Translations under genes and position numbers: made by a program
In this document: piece after piece, positions 35,043 through 44,866 of the stretch
Numbering within the stretch: position 1 is the stretch's first letter
Layout of the letters: every line of letters begins with the position of its first letter
Assembly: GCF_008274625.1 (NCBI RefSeq)
Contig: NZ_VTRU01000001.1
Coordinates: 1,426,001 to 1,490,000, forward strand
DNA length: 64,000 nt
Reading direction: 5' to 3'
From: Chryseobacterium panacisoli
GTDB lineage: Bacteria; Bacteroidota; Bacteroidia; Flavobacteriales; Weeksellaceae
Notes under the pieces: generated by a model
Databases searched by the model: none
What the model was told of the DNA's origin: nothing
What the model saw: only the letters and a program-made list of their open reading frames with translations

Positions 35043-35079
35043 CAAAAAAACCGCTAGAACGATTAAGTTCAAGCGGTTT
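35043..35079 (-). terminator. Terminator between SusD and the response regulator
   Basis: On the minus strand AAACCGCT-T-GAAC pairs with GTTC-T-AGCGGTTT (one T-T mismatch) followed by a T-run. It would limit read-through from susD into the regulator gene. Confidence 0.75.
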
Positions 35080-35106
35080 CATCTGTATTGAATTTGATAT
35101 GAAGTT

Positions 35107-36426
35107 CTATAGATTAGGATTATTCTTCTTCGCGCTCATTGGATATTCAATGGTATATCGCGGATCATTCTGCTGAAGAATATACTCTTGGCCATTGATT
35201 GTATGGCTTATTTTTTTCTGATTTGCTCTTCTTAAGTCGAACCATCTTTGTCCTTCCAAAGCAAATTCCCTGAATCTTTCATCCAGGATAAAGTTCATAA
35301 ATGCTGCAGAATCCATTGAATTCACTGCATTTTGTACTGAAGTATATCCTTCCGGAGTATATCTGTTCTTCATTACTTTAAGAAGGGTTTCCTTAGCTTC
35401 ACTAAGCTTATTCAACTTTAATAATGCTTCAGATTTGATAAAGTACTGTTCTGCTGTTCTGAAAGAAACTTTGAACTCTAAGCTTCCTCCTTTAATCACT
35501 TTATACTTACTACTATTTTTTTCAAAATACATGCCAAACCTTTTATCCGTAGTGCTATTGTATGAAGAAATCAGTTCCGGCGCTGCAAAAGACAGGTTCT
35601 TTATAGAATTATCCCATGTATTGTCCAAAGCCATGATAGATTCCGGGGAAGCATAATGGTTGGGAGGTGTATTTACGGTATTTAAATTGCTCAAATCTCC
35701 TTTTACCGCCAATACCTGATCTGCATAGTTCAACGCTTTATTCCAGTCTCCTTCATATAGAGCTGCTCTTGCCTCAAAAGCCAGCAATGCTATTTTTGAG
35801 AACCTGTAGTTTACTCCGGCTGCCTGCTTCTGCTCTACCATAAGATCTTCTGCTTTTTTAAGATCTGAGTGAACCTGATTGTATACTTCCCGTACTGAAG
35901 ATGGTTTCAAAACCTGCTCTAGATCAATTTCAAGATTGATTGGAACTCCTCTGTCTGTAGAAGCCGTAGCATTGTTGTAGGGTTTCCCGTACAAATTCAC
36001 CATATCAAAATACAGGTAAGCACGAAGTGCATATGCTTCTGCTAAAATCTGACTCTTCTCAGGTGAGTCCTGCATTGTTTTGCTTCCTTCGTTAATAATC
36101 TGGTTAAGATAAAAGTTCACAGAGTAAAAGCTTACCCATGGAAATTCCGTAGATGCCGGATCATTGTTAGCATCTTTCCACATCGCAATTTCACGGTAGG
36201 AAATAAAATCCGTGGAGTTATCATCAATATTCACCTCATCGGTACGAAGTGCCACCAGAGATTTATGAACAGGGTATTTTGAATAGGCAGATGTAAGTAC
36301 TTTTCGGTAATCTTCAGCAGTAGTAGGAATAACCTTCCCTTCAGGCTGAATATCTAAAAACCTGTCACATCCGATCGTCATAAAGCTAATTGCAGCAAGT
36401 GCTATGATTGTTGTAATTTTTCTCAT
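35107..36426 (-). CDS. RagB/SusD-family nutrient-uptake lipoprotein
   Basis: The 439-residue lipoprotein has a signal peptide with lipobox (SFMTIGC, Cys20) followed by DRFLDIQPEGKVIP, the standard SusD start. Tetratricopeptide-like helices follow (EAYALRAYLYFDMVNLYGKPY is the SusD hallmark), and the end carries FILDERFREFALEGQRWFDLRR. It caps its SusC partner at the outer-membrane surface and captures substrate. The susC stop is about a dozen bases upstream. Start chosen at the ATG at 36426; an in-frame TTG lies 9 bases earlier. The preceding secreted metalloprotease suggests peptide substrates, as in P. gingivalis RagAB (inference). Confidence 0.92.
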   Translation of the reverse strand: MRKITTIIALAAISFMTIGCDRFLDIQPEGKVIPTTAEDYRKVLTSAYSKYPVHKSLVALRTDEVNIDDNSTDFISYREIAMWKDANNDPASTEFPWVSFYSVNFYLNQIINEGSKTMQDSPEKSQILAEAYALRAYLYFDMVNLYGKPYNNATASTDRGVPINLEIDLEQVLKPSSVREVYNQVHSDLKKAEDLMVEQKQAAGVNYRFSKIALLAFEARAALYEGDWNKALNYADQVLAVKGDLSNLNTVNTPPNHYASPESIMALDNTWDNSIKNLSFAAPELISSYNSTTDKRFGMYFEKNSSKYKVIKGGSLEFKVSFRTAEQYFIKSEALLKLNKLSEAKETLLKVMKNRYTPEGYTSVQNAVNSMDSAAFMNFILDERFREFALEGQRWFDLRRANQKKISHTINGQEYILQQNDPRYTIEYPMSAKKNNPNL

Positions 36427-36438
36427 TTTTCTCAAGTT

Positions 36439-39400
36439 TTAAAAAGAAACATTAAATCCTACGGTTACCGACTTGGTGATAGGCTGTGCATAAATATTAC
36501 CATACGTTTCAGGATCGAAATATCCGTTATATCCGTTACTGAATACAAACAGGTTACGCCCTTCAACACTCAGCCTCAAACTACTGATTCCCATAGGATT
36601 TGTAAATTCTTTAGGAAGCGTATAACCTAAACGGATGCTGCTGATTCTGATATAGCTGATCTCTTTTGCCCATACATCCAGTAAGCTGTATGCATTGGAA
36701 CGGTTTCCGGCAAACCATTTATTCGCCATCCATCCGTCCGGATTAGCTTCCATATCAGGACTTGTAATTCCCGGAAGTGAACCTCCTGCTTCATAGATAT
36801 CTCTAGTGTAGTTTCTTCCTCTATCCAGTTCCATACCGCGGTAAGAAGGCGTTCTCATTACGGTTTGCTTCAGATTGAAAGTTGCAGAGATCGTAAGGTC
36901 AAAATTACTTACCTTAAACGTGTTGATAATACCTCCGGTAAATTTCGGATCTCTGTCTCCAACATACGTAAACAGGCTTCTCAGCTCTGCGTTTGAAAGT
37001 TTTGTATCTACAAGCTGTCCCGGAAGAAAATCTGCATATACATCATATAATTTAAAGAATTCTGCAGCTGAAATCTTTTGATCTCCTTTCCAGAATAATG
37101 GGTTTCCGTGCTCATCCATTCCTGCTGTTTTCAAAGCAAAAACAGCATTTACAGGAAGCCCTTCTCTTGAAGGAAGCAATGAATTATCACGGGGTTGTTC
37201 ACTCAATACTCTACTTTTGTTGTGAGCAAAGTTGATTGTAGTCGTCCACTTGAAATTATCATGATTGATGTTTCTGGTAGATATTGCCAATTCAAAACCT
37301 TTGTTCGTCAAACTTCCCCAGTTCATCATCGTATATTCAAATCCTGTTTCAAGAGGAGTTTCTTTCATACTGATCATATCCGTACCTTTTCTGCTGTAGA
37401 CATCAGCGGTAAGACTCACACGGTTATTGAACAAGCCTAAATCAAGTCCGAAGTTGGTATTGGTTGTTTTCTCCCATCTCAGTTTATCGTTTGGAGGGCT
37501 GATCACATTGATGATTGATTCTTTTCCTCCCGGAAGAATTGTTGCATCATTATATTCACCAATAAAGAACGGCGATGTGTTCCTGTCTATATTTCCCTGA
37601 AGACCATAAGAAGCTCTCAGCCTAAGGTTGGAAACTGCAGAAACATTTTTCATAAAGTCTTCCTTCGTTACCAGCCATGATCCTGAAACCGCCCATATCG
37701 GAAGGTATTTATATTTTTTATTCACCCCGAACAGATTGGTTCCGTCATATCTTACACTTCCGAAGAATGTATATTTCTGGTCAAAAGTATAAGATGCCGT
37801 AGCAAACATAGAAGCATACGCATTCTCTACGGGAGCTGCTTCACGGTATGTTTCATATCTTTTATCTGCTGCAAAACTTGAATTCGGGAAAACAATTGCC
37901 GTAGCTCTTCTGGTCTTTGGATCATATCCGAAAGCCCTTGTAATGGTTGTATTATCTTCTGTCTTACGGATCTCCGTACCTGCCATCAAATCAATTTCAT
38001 GCTTTGAATTGATCTTTGTGCTGTATGCAGCCTGTAATTTCCAGTTGTACTGAAAGAAATCATTATCCCAGTTTTGTTTTACAGCACCCGCCGGCAGAAA
38101 GTAATTGTATTTGCCGTCTTTGTAATAACGGGTATTTTCTTTCATTTTTCGGGTGAAGTACGTATTCTCTGCGGCAAACTTCTCTGTTTTATTAGCATCA
38201 TACTGAAGTCCTAGCTGAGAGGTAAATCTTAAACTTTTTGAAGCTTTATATTCTAAGTCTAAAATCGCTTTCAAAGAGTTATTTTTCAGCGAATAGTTTG
38301 TATTTTCTCTTTCTTCAAGGAAATTGAAAGGAATATAACGGTCCTCAAAACCATCCATATCTTTATCATAATTGTAGCTTCCGTCTGCGTTGAAAGGCTT
38401 CATGTAAGGATTGGCGTTTCTTGAATAATTAACAGGGTTTATTGAAGCATCAGCATCCGTTACAAAAGATGTACGTTCACTCTGCGTTCCGAAAATAGAG
38501 ATTCCTGCATTTAACTTATCGCTTAATTTATAGTTGTTTTTTAAAGTCAGGTTATAACGTTTAAAACCTGTACCGATAGTTGTTCCTTCTTCATCATAGT
38601 ATCCCAGGGAGAAATAATAATCTGCACGATCACTTCCTCCGGAAACACTTAATCCATATTGCTTGTTAATGGCATTTCTGTACAACAGTTTACCCCAGTC
38701 TGTGTTGTTGTTTCTTAAACTGTTGATTTGTCCGCGTGTGAATGAATTCAACGCATCAAAACCTCCGTTTCTGAAAGCATCAAGCTGGTTGTTTTGGGTT
38801 AAAATTCTCATTACTTCTCCTTTATCTGCACGGTAAGTAAGATCAGTACGCTTGGCAAGCATCAGTTCCAGGTCTACTTTTTCAGAGGCATTCAAAAGAT
38901 TCAGTTTCCCAAAATCAGGACGCGAGGTCACGAAGGTATCTGCTGAGAAGTTCAGTTTAAGACTACCCTTCTTTCCTTTTTTCGTGGTGATGGAAATTAC
39001 TCCGTTTGCTGCTCTTGCTCCATAAATAGCTGTTGCAGCCGCATCTTTAAGGATGGTAATATCTTCAATATCATTGGGGTTCAATCCTGCGATAGAGAAG
39101 TTCTGAAGCTGGTCTATGTTGTCTTTATCGGTGAAATTCGGAACATCATTTCCTTCTAACGGAAGACCGTCAATTACCCATAGCGGATCCTGAGGGCCGG
39201 AAAGGGAAGCTGTACCTCTGATTCTGATCTTCGCAGGGCTTCCCGGAGCTCCCGTTTCAGGAGTTACTGCCACACCGGCAATCTGCCCTGCCAGCATCTG
39301 ATCTACACTGGCAACACCAGCCTGGCTGATGTTGTCCATTTTTACTGTAGAAACGGCTGAGGTCTGCTTACGTTTTTCAATTTTCTGGTAACCGGTGATG

Positions 39401-39771
39401 ATTACTTCCTGAATTTTATTTTTATCTGTAACTTCAGAAGTTAGTCTTATAGTATAATTGGTCTGCCCTTCATTAAGCTGAATCACTCTTGATTCATAAC
39501 CAGGATAGCTTACCGATACAGATTTGGTATCAGCAGGAATTTCCAAGATGAACTTTCCATCCTTATCAGTCACTGTACCTACAGATACACTTTCGATAAT
39601 TCCTTCCAATTCTGTTTTTGTTGAAACAGATTGAGTCTCGATTTTTATAGATGCACCGGCAATTATATGAGAAGTATTTCCGTCTTCTATTTTCCCGGTG
39701 ATGGTTTTCTTTTGCTGGGCCATTGCTATATTAGCAGCCAAAAGAGGTAAAAGTATTAGAGTTTTTTTCAT
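36439..39771 (-). CDS. SusC/RagA-family TonB-dependent outer-membrane transporter
   Basis: The 1110-residue protein has a signal peptide (MKKTLILLPLLAANIAMAQ), a carboxypeptidase-D-like regulatory domain (about 25-110), a TonB-box region and the plug domain with VIDGLPLEGNDVPN and TILKDAAATAIYGARAANGV, the SusC signature. A 22-strand beta-barrel fills the rest and ends in SVTVGFNVSF with terminal Phe. The N-terminal domain carries a longer loop than usual between ASIKIE and GTVTDKDGKF. It imports oligomers bound by the SusD partner, energised by TonB-ExbBD. It starts 6 bases after the metalloprotease stop, so the genes form an operon. Confidence 0.95.
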   Translation of the reverse strand: MKKTLILLPLLAANIAMAQQKKTITGKIEDGNTSHIIAGASIKIETQSVSTKTELEGIIESVSVGTVTDKDGKFILEIPADTKSVSVSYPGYESRVIQLNEGQTNYTIRLTSEVTDKNKIQEVIITGYQKIEKRKQTSAVSTVKMDNISQAGVASVDQMLAGQIAGVAVTPETGAPGSPAKIRIRGTASLSGPQDPLWVIDGLPLEGNDVPNFTDKDNIDQLQNFSIAGLNPNDIEDITILKDAAATAIYGARAANGVISITTKKGKKGSLKLNFSADTFVTSRPDFGKLNLLNASEKVDLELMLAKRTDLTYRADKGEVMRILTQNNQLDAFRNGGFDALNSFTRGQINSLRNNNTDWGKLLYRNAINKQYGLSVSGGSDRADYYFSLGYYDEEGTTIGTGFKRYNLTLKNNYKLSDKLNAGISIFGTQSERTSFVTDADASINPVNYSRNANPYMKPFNADGSYNYDKDMDGFEDRYIPFNFLEERENTNYSLKNNSLKAILDLEYKASKSLRFTSQLGLQYDANKTEKFAAENTYFTRKMKENTRYYKDGKYNYFLPAGAVKQNWDNDFFQYNWKLQAAYSTKINSKHEIDLMAGTEIRKTEDNTTITRAFGYDPKTRRATAIVFPNSSFAADKRYETYREAAPVENAYASMFATASYTFDQKYTFFGSVRYDGTNLFGVNKKYKYLPIWAVSGSWLVTKEDFMKNVSAVSNLRLRASYGLQGNIDRNTSPFFIGEYNDATILPGGKESIINVISPPNDKLRWEKTTNTNFGLDLGLFNNRVSLTADVYSRKGTDMISMKETPLETGFEYTMMNWGSLTNKGFELAISTRNINHDNFKWTTTINFAHNKSRVLSEQPRDNSLLPSREGLPVNAVFALKTAGMDEHGNPLFWKGDQKISAAEFFKLYDVYADFLPGQLVDTKLSNAELRSLFTYVGDRDPKFTGGIINTFKVSNFDLTISATFNLKQTVMRTPSYRGMELDRGRNYTRDIYEAGGSLPGITSPDMEANPDGWMANKWFAGNRSNAYSLLDVWAKEISYIRISSIRLGYTLPKEFTNPMGISSLRLSVEGRNLFVFSNGYNGYFDPETYGNIYAQPITKSVTVGFNVSF

Positions 39772-39777
39772 TGCCGT

Positions 39778-42351
39778 TTATTTATTTAAAGCCTCTTGTA
39801 TACGAATGATTAAATCTGTGTAATGTGCTCTGGAAGCATCATCACCTCTGTATCTTGTTCCGTTCAGTAAGTCCAGAACTTTCTGAAGTTCCGCTCTCTT
39901 GTAAGTGGTGACTTCAGATACTCTCTTCATGGATGAATAATTGATATTCCTCAAACTGTGATCATCTTCATGGAAACTACAGATGGTTGGGATATTCAGA
40001 GTTTCATCTGTTTTCAATCCTTTCACTGCTGTTTTTTCAAATAATTTATTCACCGAAACAATCAGGGCATCCACATAGTTTTTCTGAGTCATTTTTTCAA
40101 GCATCGTAAGGCTTCCTTTTTTATTAAAAATGGCTGTTCTTACCTGATCAAATAATTTCTCAACGGTATAGATCTCTTCTTTTGAACCTGACATCTGATG
40201 CTTCAGCTCATTTTCAAGCAACCTCAATAATCGGTCATCCATAAACAGGGAATAGATATTTGCATACTGCATTCCTCTTGCCATGGTATATGGAGTCTGC
40301 TCGAATGGTCCCATTGGTGAATCTTTAACCGGATACGTTTTTTCTGTAATCGGATTAAAGAATAACCACTCCGGAAGGTTGATTGCATTTTTAACAAGAT
40401 AATCAACAGCTCTTGTCTGTATTTCAACAGGAACGGCTTCATAGGCTTTCTTCTTGTTTCCAAAAACCGTATTATTCAGATAAATTCCTCCCACATTCGC
40501 CATCACATGACCTGTATACAGATCCCATTGTCCGATAGCTCCCATATACAGTTTTCCGGCATCCGTATATTCTTTACCATCTTCATAGGTCCATTTCAAA
40601 AGGTTGTTGATCACCACTTTCAGGTTTTTCATCCCATATTCACTGGCTTTCATGGCATCATCTCCCAAATCTTCAGACTGCGAACGCGGATCAATAGTTT
40701 CCAGGTAGCTCTGCTGCTCACCATAGAAATACATTGGATCATCTTCGTGCTTTTCAATTAAATTTCTCAGCGCTTTTTTCTCTACAAATTCATCAGGATA
40801 CCAACGGTAGCCCCAGTCTATGGCATATTTGTCATAAAGACCGATTTTCGGAGTAATGGCTGTAACCCCATCTTCCGGCTGAGCTACGTAATTGTAACGT
40901 GCATAATCCATAATGGACGGTGCCGTCCCCCCCATTTTGTCCGTAAATTCTTTGGAACGAAGCGACTCTACAGGGAATGCAAAGGATGCTCCCATATTAT
41001 GCTTCAGTCCGAAAGTGTGTCCTACTTCGTGGGATGAAACAAAACGGATCGCTTCTCCCATGTGCTCATCACTGAATTTATTTCCTCTTGCTTTCGGGTC
41101 GATAGGCCCTGTCTGAATTCTCATCCAGTCATGAAGAGAAGTCATTACATTATGCCACCAGATGATATCTGCTTCGATAATTTCACCACTTCTCGGGTCT
41201 ACTACAGAGGGTCCCATTGCATTTGACTTTGGCGAAGCGGCGTAAGTAATCACAGAATATCTTACATCATCAATATCAAAATCTTCATCTTTTTCGTCCG
41301 GCATTTTCGCAATCACTGCATTTTTAAATCCTGCTTGCTCAAACGCCGCCTGCCAGTCATGTACTCCGGCAATGATTTTCTCACGCCATTGTTTTGGAGT
41401 AGCCGGGTCTATATAATAAACAATAGGCTTCTTAGGCTCTACCAGCTCACCTCTTAAATATTTTTCTTTATCTTCGTCCTTCGGTTCAAGATTCCATTTG
41501 GTAATGAAGAATTTTTCATCCATTTTTTGCTGATTGTCATTAAATGACCAGTGTTTTTCGGAGAAAAACCCTACTCTTGAATCAGCGATTCTTGGTTTCA
41601 TCGGTATTTTAGAAAGAAGCACAAGATTCGTAGTAACACCAAGGGTTACCGGAAGATCTACTCCTCCTTCATTTACAGAAGTAGACAATTGAGACTTCAC
41701 CACAAGGTTCTTGGGGAACGTCTTCACTCCTTCTATATAAGAAAGGCTTGATTTCACAGACCCTCCTAATCCTACATTACCCAGAACATCATTGAAGCTC
41801 TTTTGATTTCCATCAAAAACTTTATTGACTTTAATGGCTACTGCTGTAGAATCACTGTTTTGGGCTTCAATATCAAAGACTTCAATCACAGATTCCGAAA
41901 AGTTGTCTTTCACCGATTTTGTAATCGCATCATTTTTTGGGGATGACACTTTAGGAACCAGCGTTTTCACCCATACTTTTTTAGCTACAGGGTCGCGGTG
42001 AAAAGAGATGACCTTATTTTCATAATTCATACCTTTGTTTAAACCCGCTTCGTTTACCTGCATTGGCACCTGTGATAGCTTGTTCACCACCAAAAACTGT
42101 CGTCCCATCAGACTGTCAGGAATTTCAAAATAAATATCCGTTTTTACCTGAATTGTATTAAAAAGTCCCTTTTTATAAGTCCCTTTTTTTATCAGTTCTT
42201 CAATTTTTTTTGTTTTCTTTGATGAGGATGTCTCTGTTTTATCCGTCTTTTCTTTGTTGACCTTTACTGTATCTTTATCTTTCTTTTGTGCTACTGCCAT
42301 TGGTGAAGCCATAGCAAGACCGAGATACAGTGCAAGCCTGTAATTCTTCAT
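39778..42351 (-). CDS. Secreted zinc-dependent metalloprotease (DUF5117/DUF4953 type)
   Basis: The 857-residue protein has an N-terminal signal peptide (MKNYRLALYLGLAMASPMAVAQ) and a Lys/Thr-rich linker. An N-terminal DUF5118/5117-like region (RQFLVVNKLSQVPMQVNEAG) precedes the catalytic domain with HEVGHTFGLKHNMG near residue 440: the extended metzincin motif HExxHxxGxxH, whose three His bind zinc and whose Glu is the base. SIMDYARYNYVAQPEDG after it gives the Met-turn (SIMDY). Such proteases sit beside SusCD genes in many Flavobacteriia and are thought to feed them peptides. No type IX sorting domain is seen at the C-terminus. An upstream in-frame ATG (42369) adds six residues. Confidence 0.9.
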   Translation of the reverse strand: MKNYRLALYLGLAMASPMAVAQKKDKDTVKVNKEKTDKTETSSSKKTKKIEELIKKGTYKKGLFNTIQVKTDIYFEIPDSLMGRQFLVVNKLSQVPMQVNEAGLNKGMNYENKVISFHRDPVAKKVWVKTLVPKVSSPKNDAITKSVKDNFSESVIEVFDIEAQNSDSTAVAIKVNKVFDGNQKSFNDVLGNVGLGGSVKSSLSYIEGVKTFPKNLVVKSQLSTSVNEGGVDLPVTLGVTTNLVLLSKIPMKPRIADSRVGFFSEKHWSFNDNQQKMDEKFFITKWNLEPKDEDKEKYLRGELVEPKKPIVYYIDPATPKQWREKIIAGVHDWQAAFEQAGFKNAVIAKMPDEKDEDFDIDDVRYSVITYAASPKSNAMGPSVVDPRSGEIIEADIIWWHNVMTSLHDWMRIQTGPIDPKARGNKFSDEHMGEAIRFVSSHEVGHTFGLKHNMGASFAFPVESLRSKEFTDKMGGTAPSIMDYARYNYVAQPEDGVTAITPKIGLYDKYAIDWGYRWYPDEFVEKKALRNLIEKHEDDPMYFYGEQQSYLETIDPRSQSEDLGDDAMKASEYGMKNLKVVINNLLKWTYEDGKEYTDAGKLYMGAIGQWDLYTGHVMANVGGIYLNNTVFGNKKKAYEAVPVEIQTRAVDYLVKNAINLPEWLFFNPITEKTYPVKDSPMGPFEQTPYTMARGMQYANIYSLFMDDRLLRLLENELKHQMSGSKEEIYTVEKLFDQVRTAIFNKKGSLTMLEKMTQKNYVDALIVSVNKLFEKTAVKGLKTDETLNIPTICSFHEDDHSLRNINYSSMKRVSEVTTYKRAELQKVLDLLNGTRYRGDDASRAHYTDLIIRIQEALNK

Positions 42352-42482
42352 TAAAATAGTCCGATTCATTCCAAATAGTAAATATCTTAGTTTCAGTAAG
42401 CAAAGCTATAGGTATCGTGAATCATATATATAATATTGGGGAGTGAATGGTGATTTTTTGGGAGTGAATGGATTTTTTATTT

Positions 42483-44066
42483 TTACTTCATTAATGGCAA
42501 AAAACATACAAAATATTCACCATCTACAGAAATATGAAGAAGATTATTCTTAAAATACTCATAAACTTGATTCAAATAATCAATTCCGAATTTCTCCCCC
42601 TGCACGGGTTCAGTTTTTGGCTGCCAGGTGTTCTTCACAGTGACCCCGTTTTCGTCAACAATAATGATAATTTCCAAAGGCTGATCTATTGTTGCAATAT
42701 TGTGTTTGGTAGCATTTTCCGTGACAATCTGAAGGGATAAATACGGAATTCTTTTTTCGAGACTTTCAGGAGCATTAATAATAATTTCAAACCTCAGTTC
42801 TTCGTCAAACCTGCTTTTCAGAAGCTCCATATACTGCTGTATAAATTTGATTTCCTGCGAAACCGTTACAATATTTTCCTTCGGAGGTATGATGAGATAT
42901 CTGTAGATCCTGGAAAGATTCATGGTAAATTTCTGCGCATTTTCTTTATTGATCCCGATCAGCATATAAAGAGAGTTGAGAGAATTGAAAAGGAAATGCG
43001 GATTGATGTTATTCTTAAGCTGCTGCAGCTGGTTGATCACTTCTGCTTTATGCATCTTTTCGTTCTCTACTAACAGTAAATTCTTTTCAGACTGTATTTT
43101 TTCTTTTTCCTGATAAGCCAGATTGGTCGCTCGCTGGAATAAGATAAAAACTGTTACAATAAGAAACAGAGCGGCCAGAAAAATATATACTGTATAGGTT
43201 TTTATCTTGCTTATATTTTCATCAATGATGAAATTAACGTGGTTCACAACCGCATATCCGTCAAAATTGTCTGTTTTTAATGGTTTTATAAAACGTGTTA
43301 CTTCAACGCCAAGGTATTCTGAGATCGCTGTTCCTTTAGTATATCCTGCTTCAGTTCTGCCTGATAGTGTATCTTTCTCCTTAATATCCGTAAAGTCAAA
43401 AATATTCTTTCCGATGTATTTTTTCTCCGGATGGGTAATACAAATTCCTTCTTTGGTAAAGACATATGCATAGGTATTGGAGCTTTTGTCTACATTGATA
43501 AAGTACTGATGGAGATCATCCAGGCTTACGGTAGAACCATAATACAGTTTATTTTTATCAGGCAGCATCAAGGAATCATAACTCACCCAATACATACTGT
43601 CTTTTTTGGTGATCAGAAGATCTCTAAAATGACCGGATCCGCTGTTCTTTAAGACAATCGCTTTCCCTTTATGAGCTGTCCTTTTGAAAATATCAGATAA
43701 CGGATTATTACTTTCTGTTTTTCCGGAAGCAGTATTTTCATAATAATACCAGCTGTAAGGCAGAAGATTTCTTTTTTTGTTTAAATCATTTAAAACCAAA
43801 GAATAATCTTTATAATTCTTCAGGCCGTCTTTCTGAATCAATGCGCGAAGCAGATACTGATAGTCCTCAATATTTCTGAATTCATGTTCTACAGATTCAT
43901 ATTTACGGAAGAAAGTTTTCTTTGCAAAATCATCAGTGTTTTTACGGCTGTCTTCGGTAATTAAAAGACTTAGCACAGCAAATGCTGCCACTGCAATCAA
44001 GCAGGCAGATAAAGCGGTGATGTAAATGTATTTTTGGGATAAGGTGTGTTTAAAATTAATACTCAA
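42483..44066 (-). CDS. LytS-type sensor histidine kinase
   Basis: The roughly 527-residue kinase has a transmembrane helix near the start (IYITALSACLIAVAAFAVLS), a periplasmic Cache-like sensory region of about 250 residues, a second helix (TYTVYIFLAALFLIVTVFI), a coiled-coil linker and the His_kinase domain of the LytS/YehU class with NNINPHFLFNSLNSLYML, where the His in NPHFLF is phosphorylated. The ATP site near the C-terminus has IVTENATKH as N-box. The start is uncertain: I use TTG 44066 because a -7 element at 44108-44115 lies just upstream, while a TTG at 44177 would precede that promoter. The regulator at 34266 is the probable partner, with protease and susCD between them. Confidence 0.82.
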   Translation of the reverse strand: MSINFKHTLSQKYIYITALSACLIAVAAFAVLSLLITEDSRKNTDDFAKKTFFRKYESVEHEFRNIEDYQYLLRALIQKDGLKNYKDYSLVLNDLNKKRNLLPYSWYYYENTASGKTESNNPLSDIFKRTAHKGKAIVLKNSGSGHFRDLLITKKDSMYWVSYDSLMLPDKNKLYYGSTVSLDDLHQYFINVDKSSNTYAYVFTKEGICITHPEKKYIGKNIFDFTDIKEKDTLSGRTEAGYTKGTAISEYLGVEVTRFIKPLKTDNFDGYAVVNHVNFIIDENISKIKTYTVYIFLAALFLIVTVFILFQRATNLAYQEKEKIQSEKNLLLVENEKMHKAEVINQLQQLKNNINPHFLFNSLNSLYMLIGINKENAQKFTMNLSRIYRYLIIPPKENIVTVSQEIKFIQQYMELLKSRFDEELRFEIIINAPESLEKRIPYLSLQIVTENATKHNIATIDQPLEIIIIVDENGVTVKNTWQPKTEPVQGEKFGIDYLNQVYEYFKNNLLHISVDGEYFVCFLPLMK

Positions 44067-44107
44067 GTTTCTCTGAATTGTTGTTCTCCTACCTAAATTA
44101 TTCGTTT

Positions 44108-44115
44108 GCAAAGAT
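44108..44115 (-). promoter_or_regulatory. -7 element of the sensor kinase gene
   Basis: On the minus strand TATCTTTG matches TAnnTTTG and is about 40 bases before the chosen TTG start. No good -33 TTTG. Confidence 0.45.
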
Positions 44116-44228
44116 ATAACAAAGATTTCAGTACCATAAAGTGAATTATTTTTATGTTTAAAACCGCCGGTAAGCAAGCCTATTCTTTGACTAAAAACAT
44201 GTATTTACAACTATATTTATTTCAAAAA

Positions 44229-44261
44229 AAATAAAAAACCACCATAAAGATGGCAGTTTCA
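44229..44261 (-). terminator. Weak terminator after the isochorismatase-fold gene
   Basis: On the minus strand AAAC..CCAT pairs with ATGG..GTTT (two internal mismatches) and is followed by a T-rich run. Confidence 0.4.
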
Positions 44262-44283
44262 ATGTATTCAGATTATTATTTTT

Positions 44284-44850
44284 CTACAGTTTTTTTAATA
44301 ATTCTTCGGCATTCAGGATCGTGGCAAATTCTTCATTCAGATTAGCTAATGCCATGAGATGAACCAATTCTGCCTCATATTTTTCTCCATGTATCCCTAC
44401 TCTGTCAAAAGCTGCTGTAGCATCAGAAATCACGTAGGTTTCATATCCGAAATTTCCTGCCATTCTTGCCGTAGTGGAAACATAATGATTGGTTGTAATT
44501 CCCAGAATCACCAGGGTATTTATTTTCTGAAGATCTAATTTTTCTTTCAGATCCGTTCCTATAAAGGCACTGTTTACGTTTTTTGTAATAACAGGTTCAT
44601 TATTTTGAGGTAAGACATTTTCATTAAATTCAAACCCCGGATCAGATTCATGCAATTTAGATTTAAGATTTGTTGAGCTGTGCCGGATGTGAAATATTGG
44701 TAAATCCAGATTCCGCCATACTCCCAGTATCTTTCCGCTCAATTTTTCTGCTTCTTTATTATTTCTGTTTCCTCCCCAATAGCTTTCATCAAGAAATCCT
44801 TTTTGAATATCAATAAGAAGCAATGCCGGTTTTTTGTCTCTCAATTTCAT
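44284..44850 (-). CDS. Isochorismatase-fold protein with the catalytic Cys replaced by Tyr
   Basis: The 188-residue protein has the cysteine-hydrolase (isochorismatase-like) fold: Asp14 in LLIDIQKGFLDE, Lys90 in PVITKNVNSAF, and the segment LVILGITTNHYVSTTARMAG. In relatives of this subgroup the last reads TNHCVSTT, with the nucleophilic Cys; here residue 123 is Tyr (codon TAT, one transition from TGT). Asp and Lys of the triad are kept. It may be inactive as an amidohydrolase, or act by a Cys-independent mechanism as PhzD-type isochorismatases do. It is co-directional with, and 16 bp after, the esterase gene, probably one operon under the divergent HxlR regulator. Confidence 0.85.
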   Translation of the reverse strand: MKLRDKKPALLLIDIQKGFLDESYWGGNRNNKEAEKLSGKILGVWRNLDLPIFHIRHSSTNLKSKLHESDPGFEFNENVLPQNNEPVITKNVNSAFIGTDLKEKLDLQKINTLVILGITTNHYVSTTARMAGNFGYETYVISDATAAFDRVGIHGEKYEAELVHLMALANLNEEFATILNAEELLKKL

Positions 44851-44866
44851 CTGTTTTTATTTTACA

